From NCBI GenBank assembly GCA_013154135.1, contig JAADDB010000102.1:1-10712 (forward strand): a stretch of 10,712 nt of DNA. Reading direction: 5' to 3'. The notes below the pieces were generated by a model. It was not told the origin of the DNA. It worked only from the letters and a program-made list of their open reading frames with translations, and did no database searches. Positions 1 to 6,974 of this stretch are shown here, piece after piece. The DNA is from Chloroflexota bacterium. GTDB lineage: Bacteria > Chloroflexota > Anaerolineae > JAADDB01. The translations under genes were made by a program, and so were the position numbers. Positions within the stretch are counted from its first letter, which is position 1. Every line of letters begins with the position of its first letter.

Positions 1-135
1 CGGGCGAAGCCCGGCCGGCACCCACCAAAAACTCTTTCCATGCACGGGGCGAGAACGTGGGCGCCCCGCCAAGGTGCGGACCCGTCCGCCGCCAAGGTGC
101 TGCCGGGTTTTGTCCGGCAACCAGCATGAACCATA
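1..135 (+). repeat. Composite hairpin repeat, copy A (5' part outside window)
   Basis: Seen: the window opens in the loop of a long inverted repeat; the right arm runs to about base 33 and the matching left arm would lie upstream. Next comes a small hairpin, CGGGGCG pairing with CGCCCCG (45-69). Then a box with the 11-base direct repeat CGCCAAGGTGC at 67-77 and 90-100, enclosing the palindrome GCGGAC-CC-GTCCGC. A third hairpin follows, TGCCGG (101-106) with CCGGCA (114-119). The same order is seen at 5197-5353, in weaker form at 5022-5130, and in a diverged form at 10027-10150. The element ends about 60 bp before the first radical SAM gene. I do not know this element by name; it could be a non-autonomous mobile repeat or a structured leader RNA. 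Confidence 0.75.
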
Positions 136-194
136 TCAAACACCATTCGCCCACCGAACAGCATACAACTTGCCCAAGATAGGAGAGCCCATAC

Positions 195-1664
195 ATGCGC
201 ATAGCGTTCATCGGTCCAAAGTGGAACCAACTGGTCAACAGCTACCCCTCCTTGGGACTGGGGTATCTGGCCGCGGTGGCCGAGCAGGAGGGCCATGAAT
301 GTGCCATCTTTGATTTCGGGTTGCGGCCCCACGTGCCGGTGGAAGAGGAGGTGAAAGCGGTCATCGACTTCAAGCCCGATCTCGTCGCGTTCACTTCCAT
401 GACCACCTCCTTCTACAGCGTAGAACAGGCCGCAGAACTCCTCAAAGACGCGCTGGGTGTACCCATCATCATAGGGGGCCCCCACGCGACCACGTTGCCC
501 GACCTGACACTCCAAAATCCCCATATCGACTATCTGGTCTATGGGGAAGGGGAAATCGCGTGGCGGGAGTTCCTGCGCGCGTTTTCCGCGGGGGATACCC
601 GCTTCCACAAGATCCAAGGCGTGTGGTTCAAGGAGGATGGCCACATCGTCGAGGGCGGGAAGAGCCCTTTGGTCCCCAACTTGGACGCGCTTCCCTTCCC
701 CGCGCGGCACCTGTTCGAACTGGACGCGTATCCCCTGTACGCGCCCAACGGGGAAAAGATGATCACCCTCCTCTCCAGCCGCGGATGTCCTTACAACTGC
801 TCCTTCTGTTTCAAGGGCATCGTGGGGCGGACATACCGCCAACGAAGCCCGGAGAACATCGTGGCCGAGATCGAGGACGTCATCGAAAAGTACGGAACTC
901 GGAACTTCTACTTCATTGACGACCTCTTCACCATCAACGTGAAACGGTTGGACAAAATCCTGGATTACATGATCGAACGGGGGCTGGACATCCGCTTCCG
1001 CTGTTTGGCCCGGGTGGACCGGGTGACCCCAGAGCTGTTGAAGAAGATGTACAAGGCTGGCTGTCGCCAGATCCACTACGGCATCGAATCGGGGAACCCG
1101 GAAGTGCTGCGCCGCACCGCGAAGCACATCGACCTGGAACAGGTGCGCAAGGCTGTCCAGTGGACCGAGGAGGCCGGCATCGCGGCCAAAGGGTACTTCA
1201 TCCTGGGACTCCCGGGGGACACGGAGGAGACCATCCAAGAGACCATCGAATTCGCGGCCAGTCTGCCCCTGAGCGAGGCCATGTTCTCCATCGCCACCCC
1301 CTTCCCGGGCACCAAGTTGTGGGAAGAACTCCTGGCCAAGCGGCCCGAGCTGCGCTACAACGCGGATTTCACCCGGGCCTACTACTACAACTCCTACCTG
1401 TCCGAGATCGCCCCCTTCATGAACGTGTCGGATGTCCCCGATGAGTTGCTGAGCCAGTACATTATCAAAGCACGCCAACGATTTCTGGAAGCAAAAGCCC
1501 GCCGCATGTACCACAAGGCCTTTGGTCCCACCTTAGGAGAGGTGTTCTGGCGTGTGAGCCGGAACAACGCCATCCGTTCCGTCGGGCGGGGACTGATGCA
1601 TTTAGGTCTCTTCAAACGCTTCAAATACTACAAAACCCGAGGAGAGGCAGAACAGTGGTCATGA
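195..1664 (+). CDS. B12-binding domain radical SAM protein (first paralogue)
   Basis: 489 aa. Residues 1-130 resemble a cobalamin-binding Rossmann fold: the start MRIAFIGPKW, PSLGLGYLAAVAEQEGHE, and the glycine-rich IIIGGPHAT at 91-99. Residues about 188-385 form a radical SAM core: Cys198-x3-Cys202-x2-Cys205 in SSRGCPYNCSFC for the 4Fe-4S cluster that cleaves S-adenosylmethionine, YGIESGNPEVL near 295-305, GLPGDTEET at 338-346 and PFPGTKLW at 369-376. The family (BchE/HpnP-like class B) does radical methylation or related chemistry; the substrate here is unknown. The classic DxHxxG cobalamin-ligand motif is absent. The C-terminal about 55 residues are basic and aromatic, perhaps a membrane-contact helix (inference). 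The ATG at 195 has AGGAG at 181-185. The end overlaps the next gene, so the two are probably translated together. Confidence 0.93.
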   Translation: MRIAFIGPKWNQLVNSYPSLGLGYLAAVAEQEGHECAIFDFGLRPHVPVEEEVKAVIDFKPDLVAFTSMTTSFYSVEQAAELLKDALGVPIIIGGPHATTLPDLTLQNPHIDYLVYGEGEIAWREFLRAFSAGDTRFHKIQGVWFKEDGHIVEGGKSPLVPNLDALPFPARHLFELDAYPLYAPNGEKMITLLSSRGCPYNCSFCFKGIVGRTYRQRSPENIVAEIEDVIEKYGTRNFYFIDDLFTINVKRLDKILDYMIERGLDIRFRCLARVDRVTPELLKKMYKAGCRQIHYGIESGNPEVLRRTAKHIDLEQVRKAVQWTEEAGIAAKGYFILGLPGDTEETIQETIEFAASLPLSEAMFSIATPFPGTKLWEELLAKRPELRYNADFTRAYYYNSYLSEIAPFMNVSDVPDELLSQYIIKARQRFLEAKARRMYHKAFGPTLGEVFWRVSRNNAIRSVGRGLMHLGLFKRFKYYKTRGEAEQWS

Positions 1665-2773
1665 ACCCAAACGGTCGTTCTCCATCGCACCTGTCGAACC
1701 TGGAAAAGGCTCGGCGAAAATTGCGGTATTACCGTCAACAAGCGCTCCAGCCCATCCGATGGCTGGCGTACACCACCGGTCAAACTCGCTTCGTCCCCCC
1801 ACCGGACCGGATGTACATTGAGTCGACGAACATCTGTAACCTGAACTGCATCATGTGCCCTACGGGGCTCAAACTCATCAAGCGGCCCCAGGGGTTCATG
1901 GATTTTGAGGTGTTCAAGCAGATTGTGGATGAAATGGCGCCGTGGGTGCGGGCCACCACCCTGCACATCTGGGGAGAACCCCTCCTGCACCCGCGGATTT
2001 TCGATATGGTGGAGTACTGTACGCGCAAGGGGCTGAGAACGGAGATCAGCACCAACGCGACGCTCCTCACCGAGGAGCGGGCCAAACGCCTCTTGGAGGC
2101 GGGGCTCAGCGCCATCTATCTCTCCATCGACGGTTTGCGACCGGAGACGTATGAGAACATCCGGGTGCGGGCGGATTACGAGCGCACTAACGCGAACATC
2201 CGCCGCTTCATCGAGTTGAAGGTGGAGGGGGGATATCAGACGTATGTGAACATCCAGATCATCAAGATGAAGCAGACCCTGGACGAAATTCAGGAGTTCG
2301 TGCGGGTGTGGAGTTTGCCCGGCGTGGACCGCATCAACGTGAAGCCCTTTGATTCCTGGGCCGACCAGGTGGACCAGATCTCTGAGCTCCGGCCCAATGA
2401 GGTGAAATTGCCGGAGAAGCGATGGGCTTGTCCCAACCTGTGGTATCACGTCCACATCTATTGGGATGGCTCCATTGCCATGTGCGACCGGGATTTCAAC
2501 TTGAACTTTCCCTTGGGCAATGTCGTCGATCCCGATGGGAAGGTGCGGGTGATGAAGAACTGGAACGGCCCGCAAATGCAGGAATTGCGGCGCCGTCACC
2601 TGGAAAATGACTTGGACGATGTGTCGCCCTGCAACAAGTGCACGGAGTGGGCCTGGTGGAAGCCTTCCCCCTTCTTCGCTCAGGGCAACCGCCCGGCCGA
2701 CGAGGGCAGTAAGATGGTCCGACTGCACGAGGACGGGCCCATCATCATTGGCCTTGACGATGTGGAGACGTGA
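1655..2773 (+). CDS. Radical SAM/SPASM-type protein
   Basis: 372 aa from GTG 1655. The radical SAM site is Cys61-x3-Cys65-x2-Cys68 in STNICNLNCIMCPTG, followed by WGEP at 106-109 (variant of GGEP), ISTNATLL at 131-138 and LSIDGLRPETYENIR at 156-170. A C-terminal SPASM/twitch-like region has Cys259, Cys277, Cys326 and Cys329, enough to ligate one auxiliary Fe-S cluster. Such enzymes modify peptides, carbohydrates or cofactors; the substrate is unknown. Start choice: GTG 1655 lies 7 bases after GAGGAGAGG (1639-1647). An in-frame ATG at 1661 makes an ATGA overlap with the upstream stop but is 13 bases away from that site, so the GTG is slightly preferred. The N-terminus (residues 15-40) is strongly basic and could be an amphipathic helix. 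The overlap with the upstream B12 enzyme argues for a shared pathway. Confidence 0.92.
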   Translation: MVMNPNGRSPSHLSNLEKARRKLRYYRQQALQPIRWLAYTTGQTRFVPPPDRMYIESTNICNLNCIMCPTGLKLIKRPQGFMDFEVFKQIVDEMAPWVRATTLHIWGEPLLHPRIFDMVEYCTRKGLRTEISTNATLLTEERAKRLLEAGLSAIYLSIDGLRPETYENIRVRADYERTNANIRRFIELKVEGGYQTYVNIQIIKMKQTLDEIQEFVRVWSLPGVDRINVKPFDSWADQVDQISELRPNEVKLPEKRWACPNLWYHVHIYWDGSIAMCDRDFNLNFPLGNVVDPDGKVRVMKNWNGPQMQELRRRHLENDLDDVSPCNKCTEWAWWKPSPFFAQGNRPADEGSKMVRLHEDGPIIIGLDDVET

Positions 2774-2827
2774 TCACGTGGGCAGTCAGCAGAGACATTG
2801 ACGTGGACCGACGGAGGAGGTTGAGGT

Positions 2828-4267
2828 ATGAAGACGACGTTACTGTATGCGGGTATCGCGGGATACGGGTTTAATTCTCTCAGCAGGGGTATGGAGGCCG
2901 GGTGGATTTCTCACGGTTTGGCCTCCATCAGCGCGGCGGCCAAGGCCGAAGGGTTTGAGGTGGATCTCATTGACCTGCGCGCGCTGGAGAGTTGGGATCA
3001 TTTCCGGGAGGAGTTCAAGAAGCGGGACCCGGATGTGGTGGGCGTGACAATGATGTCCGTGGACTACAATCCGGTGACGCGGGCCCTCCAGATCATGAAA
3101 GAGGTGAAGCCGGAGGTCATCACCGTGGTGGGTGGGCCCCATGTGACCTTGGCCCTGAACGACGCCCTGCGCATGCCCAACGTGGACTACCTGGTCCTCC
3201 ACGAGGGGGAGATCACATTTCCGCGCCTCCTCCACGCGATCGAGGAGGGGCGTCCCCCCAAGCAGAAGGTGTTGCGCGGCATCACGCCCGATTTGGATAA
3301 GATCCCCTTTACGGACCGCGATCTTTTCCTCAACGAATGGCGCAAGTGGGGATATACGCTGAACAGTCCGGAGGTGCCGTTTGTCAAGGAGCTGCCCCCG
3401 CCCTTTTTGACCATCATCGCGGGGCGGGGATGTGCGTACAAGTGTTCCTTCTGCAAACCCGGCGAAGATCTCATCTTTGGCAAACGGGTGCGTCGTCGTT
3501 CTGTGGAGAACGTGATAGAGGAGCTGAAAATGCTCCGGGATAAATACAACTTTGCGTCCTTCATGTTCCACGACGATTGTCTGACCGAGGACCGGGAGTG
3601 GGTTATCGAGTTCTCCCGTCGTTATAAGGAGGAGGGGTTCACCCAGCCCTTCTTTGCCCAATCCCGCGCGGATATCATTGTGCGGCACGAGGATATGGTC
3701 GCGCTCATGGCGGACGCGGGGTTGGCCGGGTATTTCATCGGTTTTGAATCGGGCAACCAGCGGGTGTTGAACTTCCTGCGCAAGGGAACCACGGTGGAGA
3801 AGAACATCCAGGCGGCCAAGATCTGCAAGAAGTACGGCATCGCGATCTGGGCCAATTACATGATGGGCATTCCCACGGAGACGAAGGAAGAGGTGATGGA
3901 CACGGTGCGGATGATCCGGGAGATCGACCCGGACTACTTCAGCCCGGCCTTTTTCACCCCGCACCCGGGCACGGATTTGTACAACTACGTGATGGAGCAC
4001 AACCTGAGCCTGATCACGGACTACGACCAGTACCGCCGCAATCCCACAGAGCCGAAGATCAAGGGCCAGGATTACGAGTTCCTCAAGTGGGCTCGGGATT
4101 ACAGTCAGAAGCGGAAGTTCAAGAACCGGGTGCGTCGGGGGTTCAAGGCGTTCCGGGAGAAGTGGTTGAACCCGCACCGGTACATCCGCAAACTGCGCCG
4201 CATACTGGGCCTGGACCGGCCGGACACGCCTGACCGCCCGCAACCTCAATGGCAAGGAGCGGCGTAG
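2828..4267 (+). CDS. B12-binding domain radical SAM protein (second paralogue)
   Basis: 479 aa. The N-terminal cobalamin-binding-like domain spans about 1-135, with GLASISAAAKAEGFEVDLID at 30-49 and ITVVGGPHVTL at 98-108. The radical SAM core has Cys202-x3-Cys206-x2-Cys209 in GRGCAYKCSFCKPG, FIGFESGNQRVL at 303-314, MGIPTETKEEV at 346-356 and PHPGTDLY at 378-385. It is more distant from the other two B12 paralogues in this window than they are from each other: the N-terminus is longer and lacks the MRxxxxxP opening. DxHxxG is missing. Residues 428-465 form a very Arg/Lys-rich tail that may bind membrane or nucleic acid (inference). ATG 2828 sits 7 bases after the excellent ribosome site GGAGGAGG (2813-2820). 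It starts 54 bp after the SPASM gene with no visible terminator between, so it probably belongs to the same transcript. Substrate unknown. Confidence 0.92.
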   Translation: MKTTLLYAGIAGYGFNSLSRGMEAGWISHGLASISAAAKAEGFEVDLIDLRALESWDHFREEFKKRDPDVVGVTMMSVDYNPVTRALQIMKEVKPEVITVVGGPHVTLALNDALRMPNVDYLVLHEGEITFPRLLHAIEEGRPPKQKVLRGITPDLDKIPFTDRDLFLNEWRKWGYTLNSPEVPFVKELPPPFLTIIAGRGCAYKCSFCKPGEDLIFGKRVRRRSVENVIEELKMLRDKYNFASFMFHDDCLTEDREWVIEFSRRYKEEGFTQPFFAQSRADIIVRHEDMVALMADAGLAGYFIGFESGNQRVLNFLRKGTTVEKNIQAAKICKKYGIAIWANYMMGIPTETKEEVMDTVRMIREIDPDYFSPAFFTPHPGTDLYNYVMEHNLSLITDYDQYRRNPTEPKIKGQDYEFLKWARDYSQKRKFKNRVRRGFKAFREKWLNPHRYIRKLRRILGLDRPDTPDRPQPQWQGAA

Positions 4268-4390
4268 AATTAATCACGCAGGGGCGGGAAGGACTTTTGT
4301 CCCCGAATGTTCTTGGCGTTCTCTGTGGGAGATGATGAACAACACGAGCTTCATCTGTTGTCCTGTTGAAGGAGAATTGGAGGGTTGGAG
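4268..4390. other. Gap before the toxin-antitoxin pair
   Basis: This 123-base gap has no credible gene, strong terminator or consensus promoter that I can see. A short GGAC-TTTT-GTCC hairpin (4291-4302) and two purine-rich Shine-Dalgarno-like stretches (AAGGAG at 4369-4374, GGAGGG at 4379-4384) are the only signals. Base composition begins to fall here relative to the gene upstream, in keeping with an inserted cassette. Confidence 0.5.
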
Positions 4391-4618
4391 ATGGTACGTG
4401 TGGTTGAAGCGGTCGTAGAGCATGGGGGAAAAGTACGGTTATTAGAACCCGTGCAGTTGAGCAGACCAACGAGAGCATTTGTTCTCATCCTTGATGAGGA
4501 GCCTGAAGAGGCCATTCCTGAGACACTTTTACTCAGTGAGGCGGCTTTGGCTGTAGACTGGGAGCGTCCCGAGGAGGATGAAGCGTGGATTCACTTACAG
4601 CAGGAACAGTCGTCCTAA
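4391..4618 (+). CDS. MazE-like/DUF104-like antitoxin of a type II toxin-antitoxin pair
   Basis: 75 aa. The N-terminal half (VVEAVVEHGGKVRLLEPVQL) has the short beta-strand pattern of small antitoxins that I recall next to PemK/MazF toxins. The C-terminal half (LSEAALAVDWERPEEDEAW) is acidic, as expected for an antitoxin tail that wraps and blocks the toxin. The expected role is to neutralise the ribonuclease encoded next and repress the pair's own promoter. ATG 4391 is preferred over TTG 4385 because GGAGGG (4379-4384) is 6 bases before the ATG and runs into the TTG. The last 34 bases overlap the toxin gene. Family naming is from memory of similar proteins; the pairing with a recognisable toxin is the main support. 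Confidence 0.82.
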   Translation: MVRVVEAVVEHGGKVRLLEPVQLSRPTRAFVLILDEEPEEAIPETLLLSEAALAVDWERPEEDEAWIHLQQEQSS

Positions 4619-4932
4619 TTCCCTTTCCTTTCTCGGATCTCTCTCGTTCGAAACTGAGGCCAGCCGTTGTAGTGGCGTACGTAGGGCGAGATGACTGGAT
4701 ACTGTGTCAGGTGACCAGTAAACCTTATTCGGACCCAAGGGCTATTGAGATTACGGAACAAGATTTCGAAGAGGGCTCGTTGCATGTGACCAGTTATGCT
4801 CGCCCTGGCAAACTCTTTACTGCACACAGTGGAATCTTTGCGAGACATGTGGGACGGCTGACGTATAATGCTTTCGAACGAATCGTGGGGGGTATTGTCG
4901 ATATTTTAGAAGAGGCTAAGGATACATACTGA
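4585..4932 (+). CDS. PemK/MazF-family endoribonuclease toxin
   Basis: 115 aa, the usual size for the family. The opening AGTVVLIPFPFSDLS followed by SKLRPAVVVA is the hallmark PemK/MazF strand-loop-strand. Arg25 (in KLRP) and Thr44/Ser45 (in CQVTSK) match the positions of the catalytic Arg and Thr/Ser of MazF. The C-terminal helix GRLTYNAFERIVGGIVDIL is also typical. The product should be a cytoplasmic sequence-specific mRNA interferase held inactive by the upstream antitoxin. GTG 4585 is preceded by GAGGAGG (4571-4577) at 7 bases and lies inside the antitoxin gene, so translation is probably coupled. The catalytic residues appear intact. Hand-counted G+C is 55% at 4621-4680 and 43% at 4741-4800, against 62% at 5581-5640 in the next radical SAM gene, which suggests acquisition by transfer. 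Confidence 0.92.
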   Translation: MDSLTAGTVVLIPFPFSDLSRSKLRPAVVVAYVGRDDWILCQVTSKPYSDPRAIEITEQDFEEGSLHVTSYARPGKLFTAHSGIFARHVGRLTYNAFERIVGGIVDILEEAKDTY

Positions 4933-5021
4933 TTGACTGATGCCTGATGGGCGGACATATCAAGGTTCTTGTACTTTGACATGAACGATGGGGAGGGATT
5001 CCGGTTGATTTCCTTCCTGGA

Positions 5022-5130
5022 GGACCGTTTTTGATGGTGGGTGAACGAAGCCCGCCAACCACCCAAAACACTTTCCTGTCACGGGGCGAGGTCGTCGATG
5101 CCCCGCGGAGGTGCGGACCCGTCCGTGGTC
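5022..5130 (+). repeat. Composite hairpin repeat, copy B (degenerate)
   Basis: Hairpin 1 is present but decayed: GTTTTTGATGGTGGG on the left, around a GAACGAAGC centre, and CCACCCAAAAC on the right. Hairpin 2 is kept (CGGGGC 5082-5087 with GCCCCG 5100-5105) although the loop sequence differs from the other copies. The box core GTGCGGACCCGTCC (5111-5124) is exact, but the second CGCCAAGGTGC repeat is lost. The heptamer TAACGAG follows at 5144. Same orientation as the other copies. Confidence 0.65.
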
Positions 5131-5196
5131 AAACCCTATGGTGTAACGAGTAAGTGGGCCCGTTCGGCGTAGGATCGGGTAGATTCTCTCCGGAGA

Positions 5197-5353
5197 GAAC
5201 TGTTTTGTGTGGGTGGTGGGCGGGCGAAGCCCGCTGCCCACCCACACAAAACTCTCTCTATGCACGGGGCGAGAACCTCGGAGCCCGCCAAGGTGCGGAC
5301 CCGTCCGCCGCCAAGGTGCGGCTGAATCTTGTTCGCCGGCCCGGCATTCAGCC
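5197..5353 (+). repeat. Composite hairpin repeat, copy C (most complete)
   Basis: Hairpin 1: left arm 5203-5225 and right arm 5229-5251 form a 23-base stem with only three internal mismatches and a GAA loop. After a CTCTCTCTATGCA spacer comes CGGGGCGAGAAC with a weaker partner GCCCG (5283-5287). The direct repeat CGCCAAGGTGC is at 5286-5296 and 5309-5319 (23-base period) around GCGGAC-CC-GTCCGC. Hairpin 3 is GGCTGAAT (5320-5327) with ATTCAGCC (5346-5353), a perfect 8-bp stem. The element starts at GAACTG, as does the copy cut by the right window edge. Function unknown. Confidence 0.8.
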
Positions 5354-5355
5354 CT

Positions 5356-5389
5356 TTAATCGTCAATCGTTAATCGTTACTCGTTACTC
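5356..5389 (-). repeat. Tandem heptamer array (TAACGAT type)
   Basis: Read on the minus strand, four 7-base units follow one another: TAACGAG, TAACGAT, TAACGAT and TGACGAT (5386 down to 5359). A partial unit, GAG, precedes them (5389-5387) and TTAA closes the array at 5356-5358. Further units of this type occur at 5144, 8066, 8171, 10412 and 10480 on the + strand. The strict 7-base period and variable copy number are like the short tandem heptamers known from cyanobacterial intergenic DNA. Confidence 0.7.
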
Positions 5390-5395
5390 TGTGGT

Positions 5396-5415
5396 CCCGT
5401 CCGCCGCCAAGGTGC
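5396..5415 (+). repeat. Remnant of the composite repeat box
   Basis: Twenty bases ending GCCGCCAAGGTGC match exactly the box of copies A (81-100) and C (5300-5319). Hairpins 1 and 2 are absent; the heptamer array directly precedes it. It lies about 60 bases upstream of the next radical SAM start. Confidence 0.8.
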
Positions 5416-5476
5416 TACAGCGTTTGACAACGTCCAAAGTCCATACAAAGTAGTCAGTCGAAGGAGAAGAGCGCGC

Positions 5477-6928
5477 ATGCGCGTATTGCTTGCCAGTCCG
5501 GAAAGTAAAGTCTGGAGTTCTCGAAAACACATCCCACTGGGCCTGGGGTACCTGGCCGCGGTACTGCGCGAGGCCGGCCACGAGCCCATGATCTACGATG
5601 CCGCGGTGGAGGACGTGCCCATCACCTACTACCTGGACCAGGCCATCGAAGAAGGCCGCCCCTTCGGCATGGTGGGCATCACCGCCACAACCCCCCTCAT
5701 CGAAGAGGCGTGGGACATGGCCTTCGAGGTCAAACAGCGCTACAACGTGTGGACCATCCTCGGCGGGCCGCACCTGACCATCATGCCCATGGAGACGATG
5801 GAGAAGAAGCCCTGGGTGGACTTTGTGTTCCGGGGCGAGGCCGAGGAGGGCCTGGTGGACCTGGTGGACGCGCTGGACGCGGGCCGGGATTACGGCGGCA
5901 TCCCCGGGCTCTTCTTCCGCCACGGGGACGAAATCATCCCCTCCCACGAGTCCCCCATCATCCAAGACCTGGACAGTCTGCCCTTCCCCGCGCACGACCT
6001 GTTCAAGATCGAACGCTACACCAACCTGCAACCCCTCACCGACGGGCTGGACCCCCACGCGCGTTCCTACACCATCCTCACCAGCCGGGGATGTCCTTTC
6101 CAGTGCACCTTCTGCTCCAAACCCGTCACCGGCAACACCTGGCGCGGGCGTTCTGTGGAAAACGTCGTCGCAGAGTGGCGTTGGCTGGTGCGCGATCTGG
6201 GAGCCACGGAAATCGGCATCACCGATGACATCTGGAATTTGAAACTGGACAGGGCCAAGGCCATCTGTCGTCGGCTCATCGAGGAAGACCTGAACACCGT
6301 CCCCTGGGTGACGGTGCACGGGATGAAGGTCAACTTCGCGGACCTGGAACTCTTCCAACTGATGAAGGCTGCGGGGTGCAAGCGGGTGGGGTTTGGCGTG
6401 GAAAGCGGGGATGAGTGGATCCTGAGGAATGTGATTCGGAAGGGGCAGACCTTGGACATGGTGCGTCAAGTCTTCCGGGACGCCAAGGCCGCGGGGCTCC
6501 AGACCATGGGCTTCTTCATCTTTGGCATGCCCTACGAAACCGAGGAAACCATGGAAAAGACCATCCAACTCGCGCTGGAGCTGGACCCGGACCTGGCCAA
6601 CTTCATGCTGGCCGCGCCCTTCCCCGGCACCGAGATGTACGACCTCATCCTGCGGGAAGGTCAGATCTTCGCTCAGGACTGGCACGACTACGCGATCCAC
6701 GAGGAAAAGGCTCGCTTCATCATGCCCGGCTACGACCCGGAACTGGTGGAACGCAAGTGGAGGGAAGCGTACCGCCGCTTCTACCTCTACCGGCCCAAGC
6801 GGCTTCTCCAGAAACTCACCCACAAGGACCTGTGGCTCAACCTGCCCGACACACTCCGCAACGCCAAACGCTTCTTCATCGGGCAGAAGAAAAAGTCCCG
6901 GGTGCCCAACATCGCGGCCACAGGGTGA
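5477..6928 (+). CDS. B12-binding domain radical SAM protein (third paralogue)
   Basis: 483 aa. The cobalamin-binding-like domain covers about 1-135: MRVLLASPES, IPLGLGYLAAVLREAGHE at 19-36, and TILGGPHLTIMP at 93-104. The radical SAM core has Cys206-x3-Cys210-x2-Cys213 in SRGCPFQCTFCSKP, FGVESGDEW at 306-314, FGMPYETEET at 349-358 and APFPGTEMYDL at 380-390. The domain order, the N-terminus and the DLDSLPFPAHDLF linker closely parallel the protein at 195-1664 (NLDALPFPARHLF), so these two are probably paralogues within one cluster. DxHxxG is absent. The C-terminus (432-475) is basic, with many Arg/Lys and aromatics. ATG 5477 has AAGGAG at 5461-5466. It is followed after 46 bp by another SPASM-like radical SAM gene, repeating the gene order of the first unit. 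Substrate unknown. Confidence 0.93.
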   Translation: MRVLLASPESKVWSSRKHIPLGLGYLAAVLREAGHEPMIYDAAVEDVPITYYLDQAIEEGRPFGMVGITATTPLIEEAWDMAFEVKQRYNVWTILGGPHLTIMPMETMEKKPWVDFVFRGEAEEGLVDLVDALDAGRDYGGIPGLFFRHGDEIIPSHESPIIQDLDSLPFPAHDLFKIERYTNLQPLTDGLDPHARSYTILTSRGCPFQCTFCSKPVTGNTWRGRSVENVVAEWRWLVRDLGATEIGITDDIWNLKLDRAKAICRRLIEEDLNTVPWVTVHGMKVNFADLELFQLMKAAGCKRVGFGVESGDEWILRNVIRKGQTLDMVRQVFRDAKAAGLQTMGFFIFGMPYETEETMEKTIQLALELDPDLANFMLAAPFPGTEMYDLILREGQIFAQDWHDYAIHEEKARFIMPGYDPELVERKWREAYRRFYLYRPKRLLQKLTHKDLWLNLPDTLRNAKRFFIGQKKKSRVPNIAATG

Positions 6929-6974
6929 ACACCAACATGGCGTCCAGACACTCCAAAAGGGGGGATGAAACCCG

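Larger units (their letters stand above)
4933..5476. other. Repeat-rich non-coding block, 544 bases
   Basis: No protein gene is supported here; the short reading frames on both strands fall on hairpins and repeats. It holds two composite repeat copies (5022-5130, 5197-5353), short TAACGAG heptamers (5144-5157), a four-unit heptamer array (5359-5386) and a 20-base repeat remnant (5396-5415). A TTGACA at 5424-5429 precedes the next gene, but the best -10-like match (TACAAA, 5444-5449) is only 14 bases away, so I do not call a promoter. The promoter for the downstream radical SAM pair must presumably lie here. Confidence 0.7.

Noticed and set aside
1..194. Cobalamin or SAM riboswitch upstream of the radical SAM genes
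   Set aside because: The conserved boxes of those riboswitches are not present; the structure belongs to the dispersed repeat, which also occurs by the peptidase gene.
74..298. Short open frame crossing the repeat and the start of the first gene
   Set aside because: It runs out of frame into a well supported gene and has a low-complexity Arg/Pro-rich translation with no ribosome site.
2768..2779. Perfect 12-base palindrome ACGTGATCACGT across the stop codon of the first SPASM gene
   Set aside because: A single isolated palindrome partly made of coding sequence, with no second copy in the window; could be chance.
4307..4369. A 20-codon frame (MFLAFSVGDDEQHELHLLSC) before the antitoxin gene
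   Set aside because: No ribosome site precedes it and nothing marks it as a precursor peptide or leader gene.
5356..5389. CRISPR-like array
   Set aside because: The units are 7 bases with no spacers and no cas genes nearby; it is a simple tandem repeat.
5424..5449. Promoter TTGACA...TACAAA before the third B12 radical SAM gene
   Set aside because: The spacing is only 14 bases and the -10 match is poor, so it does not meet a reasonable standard.
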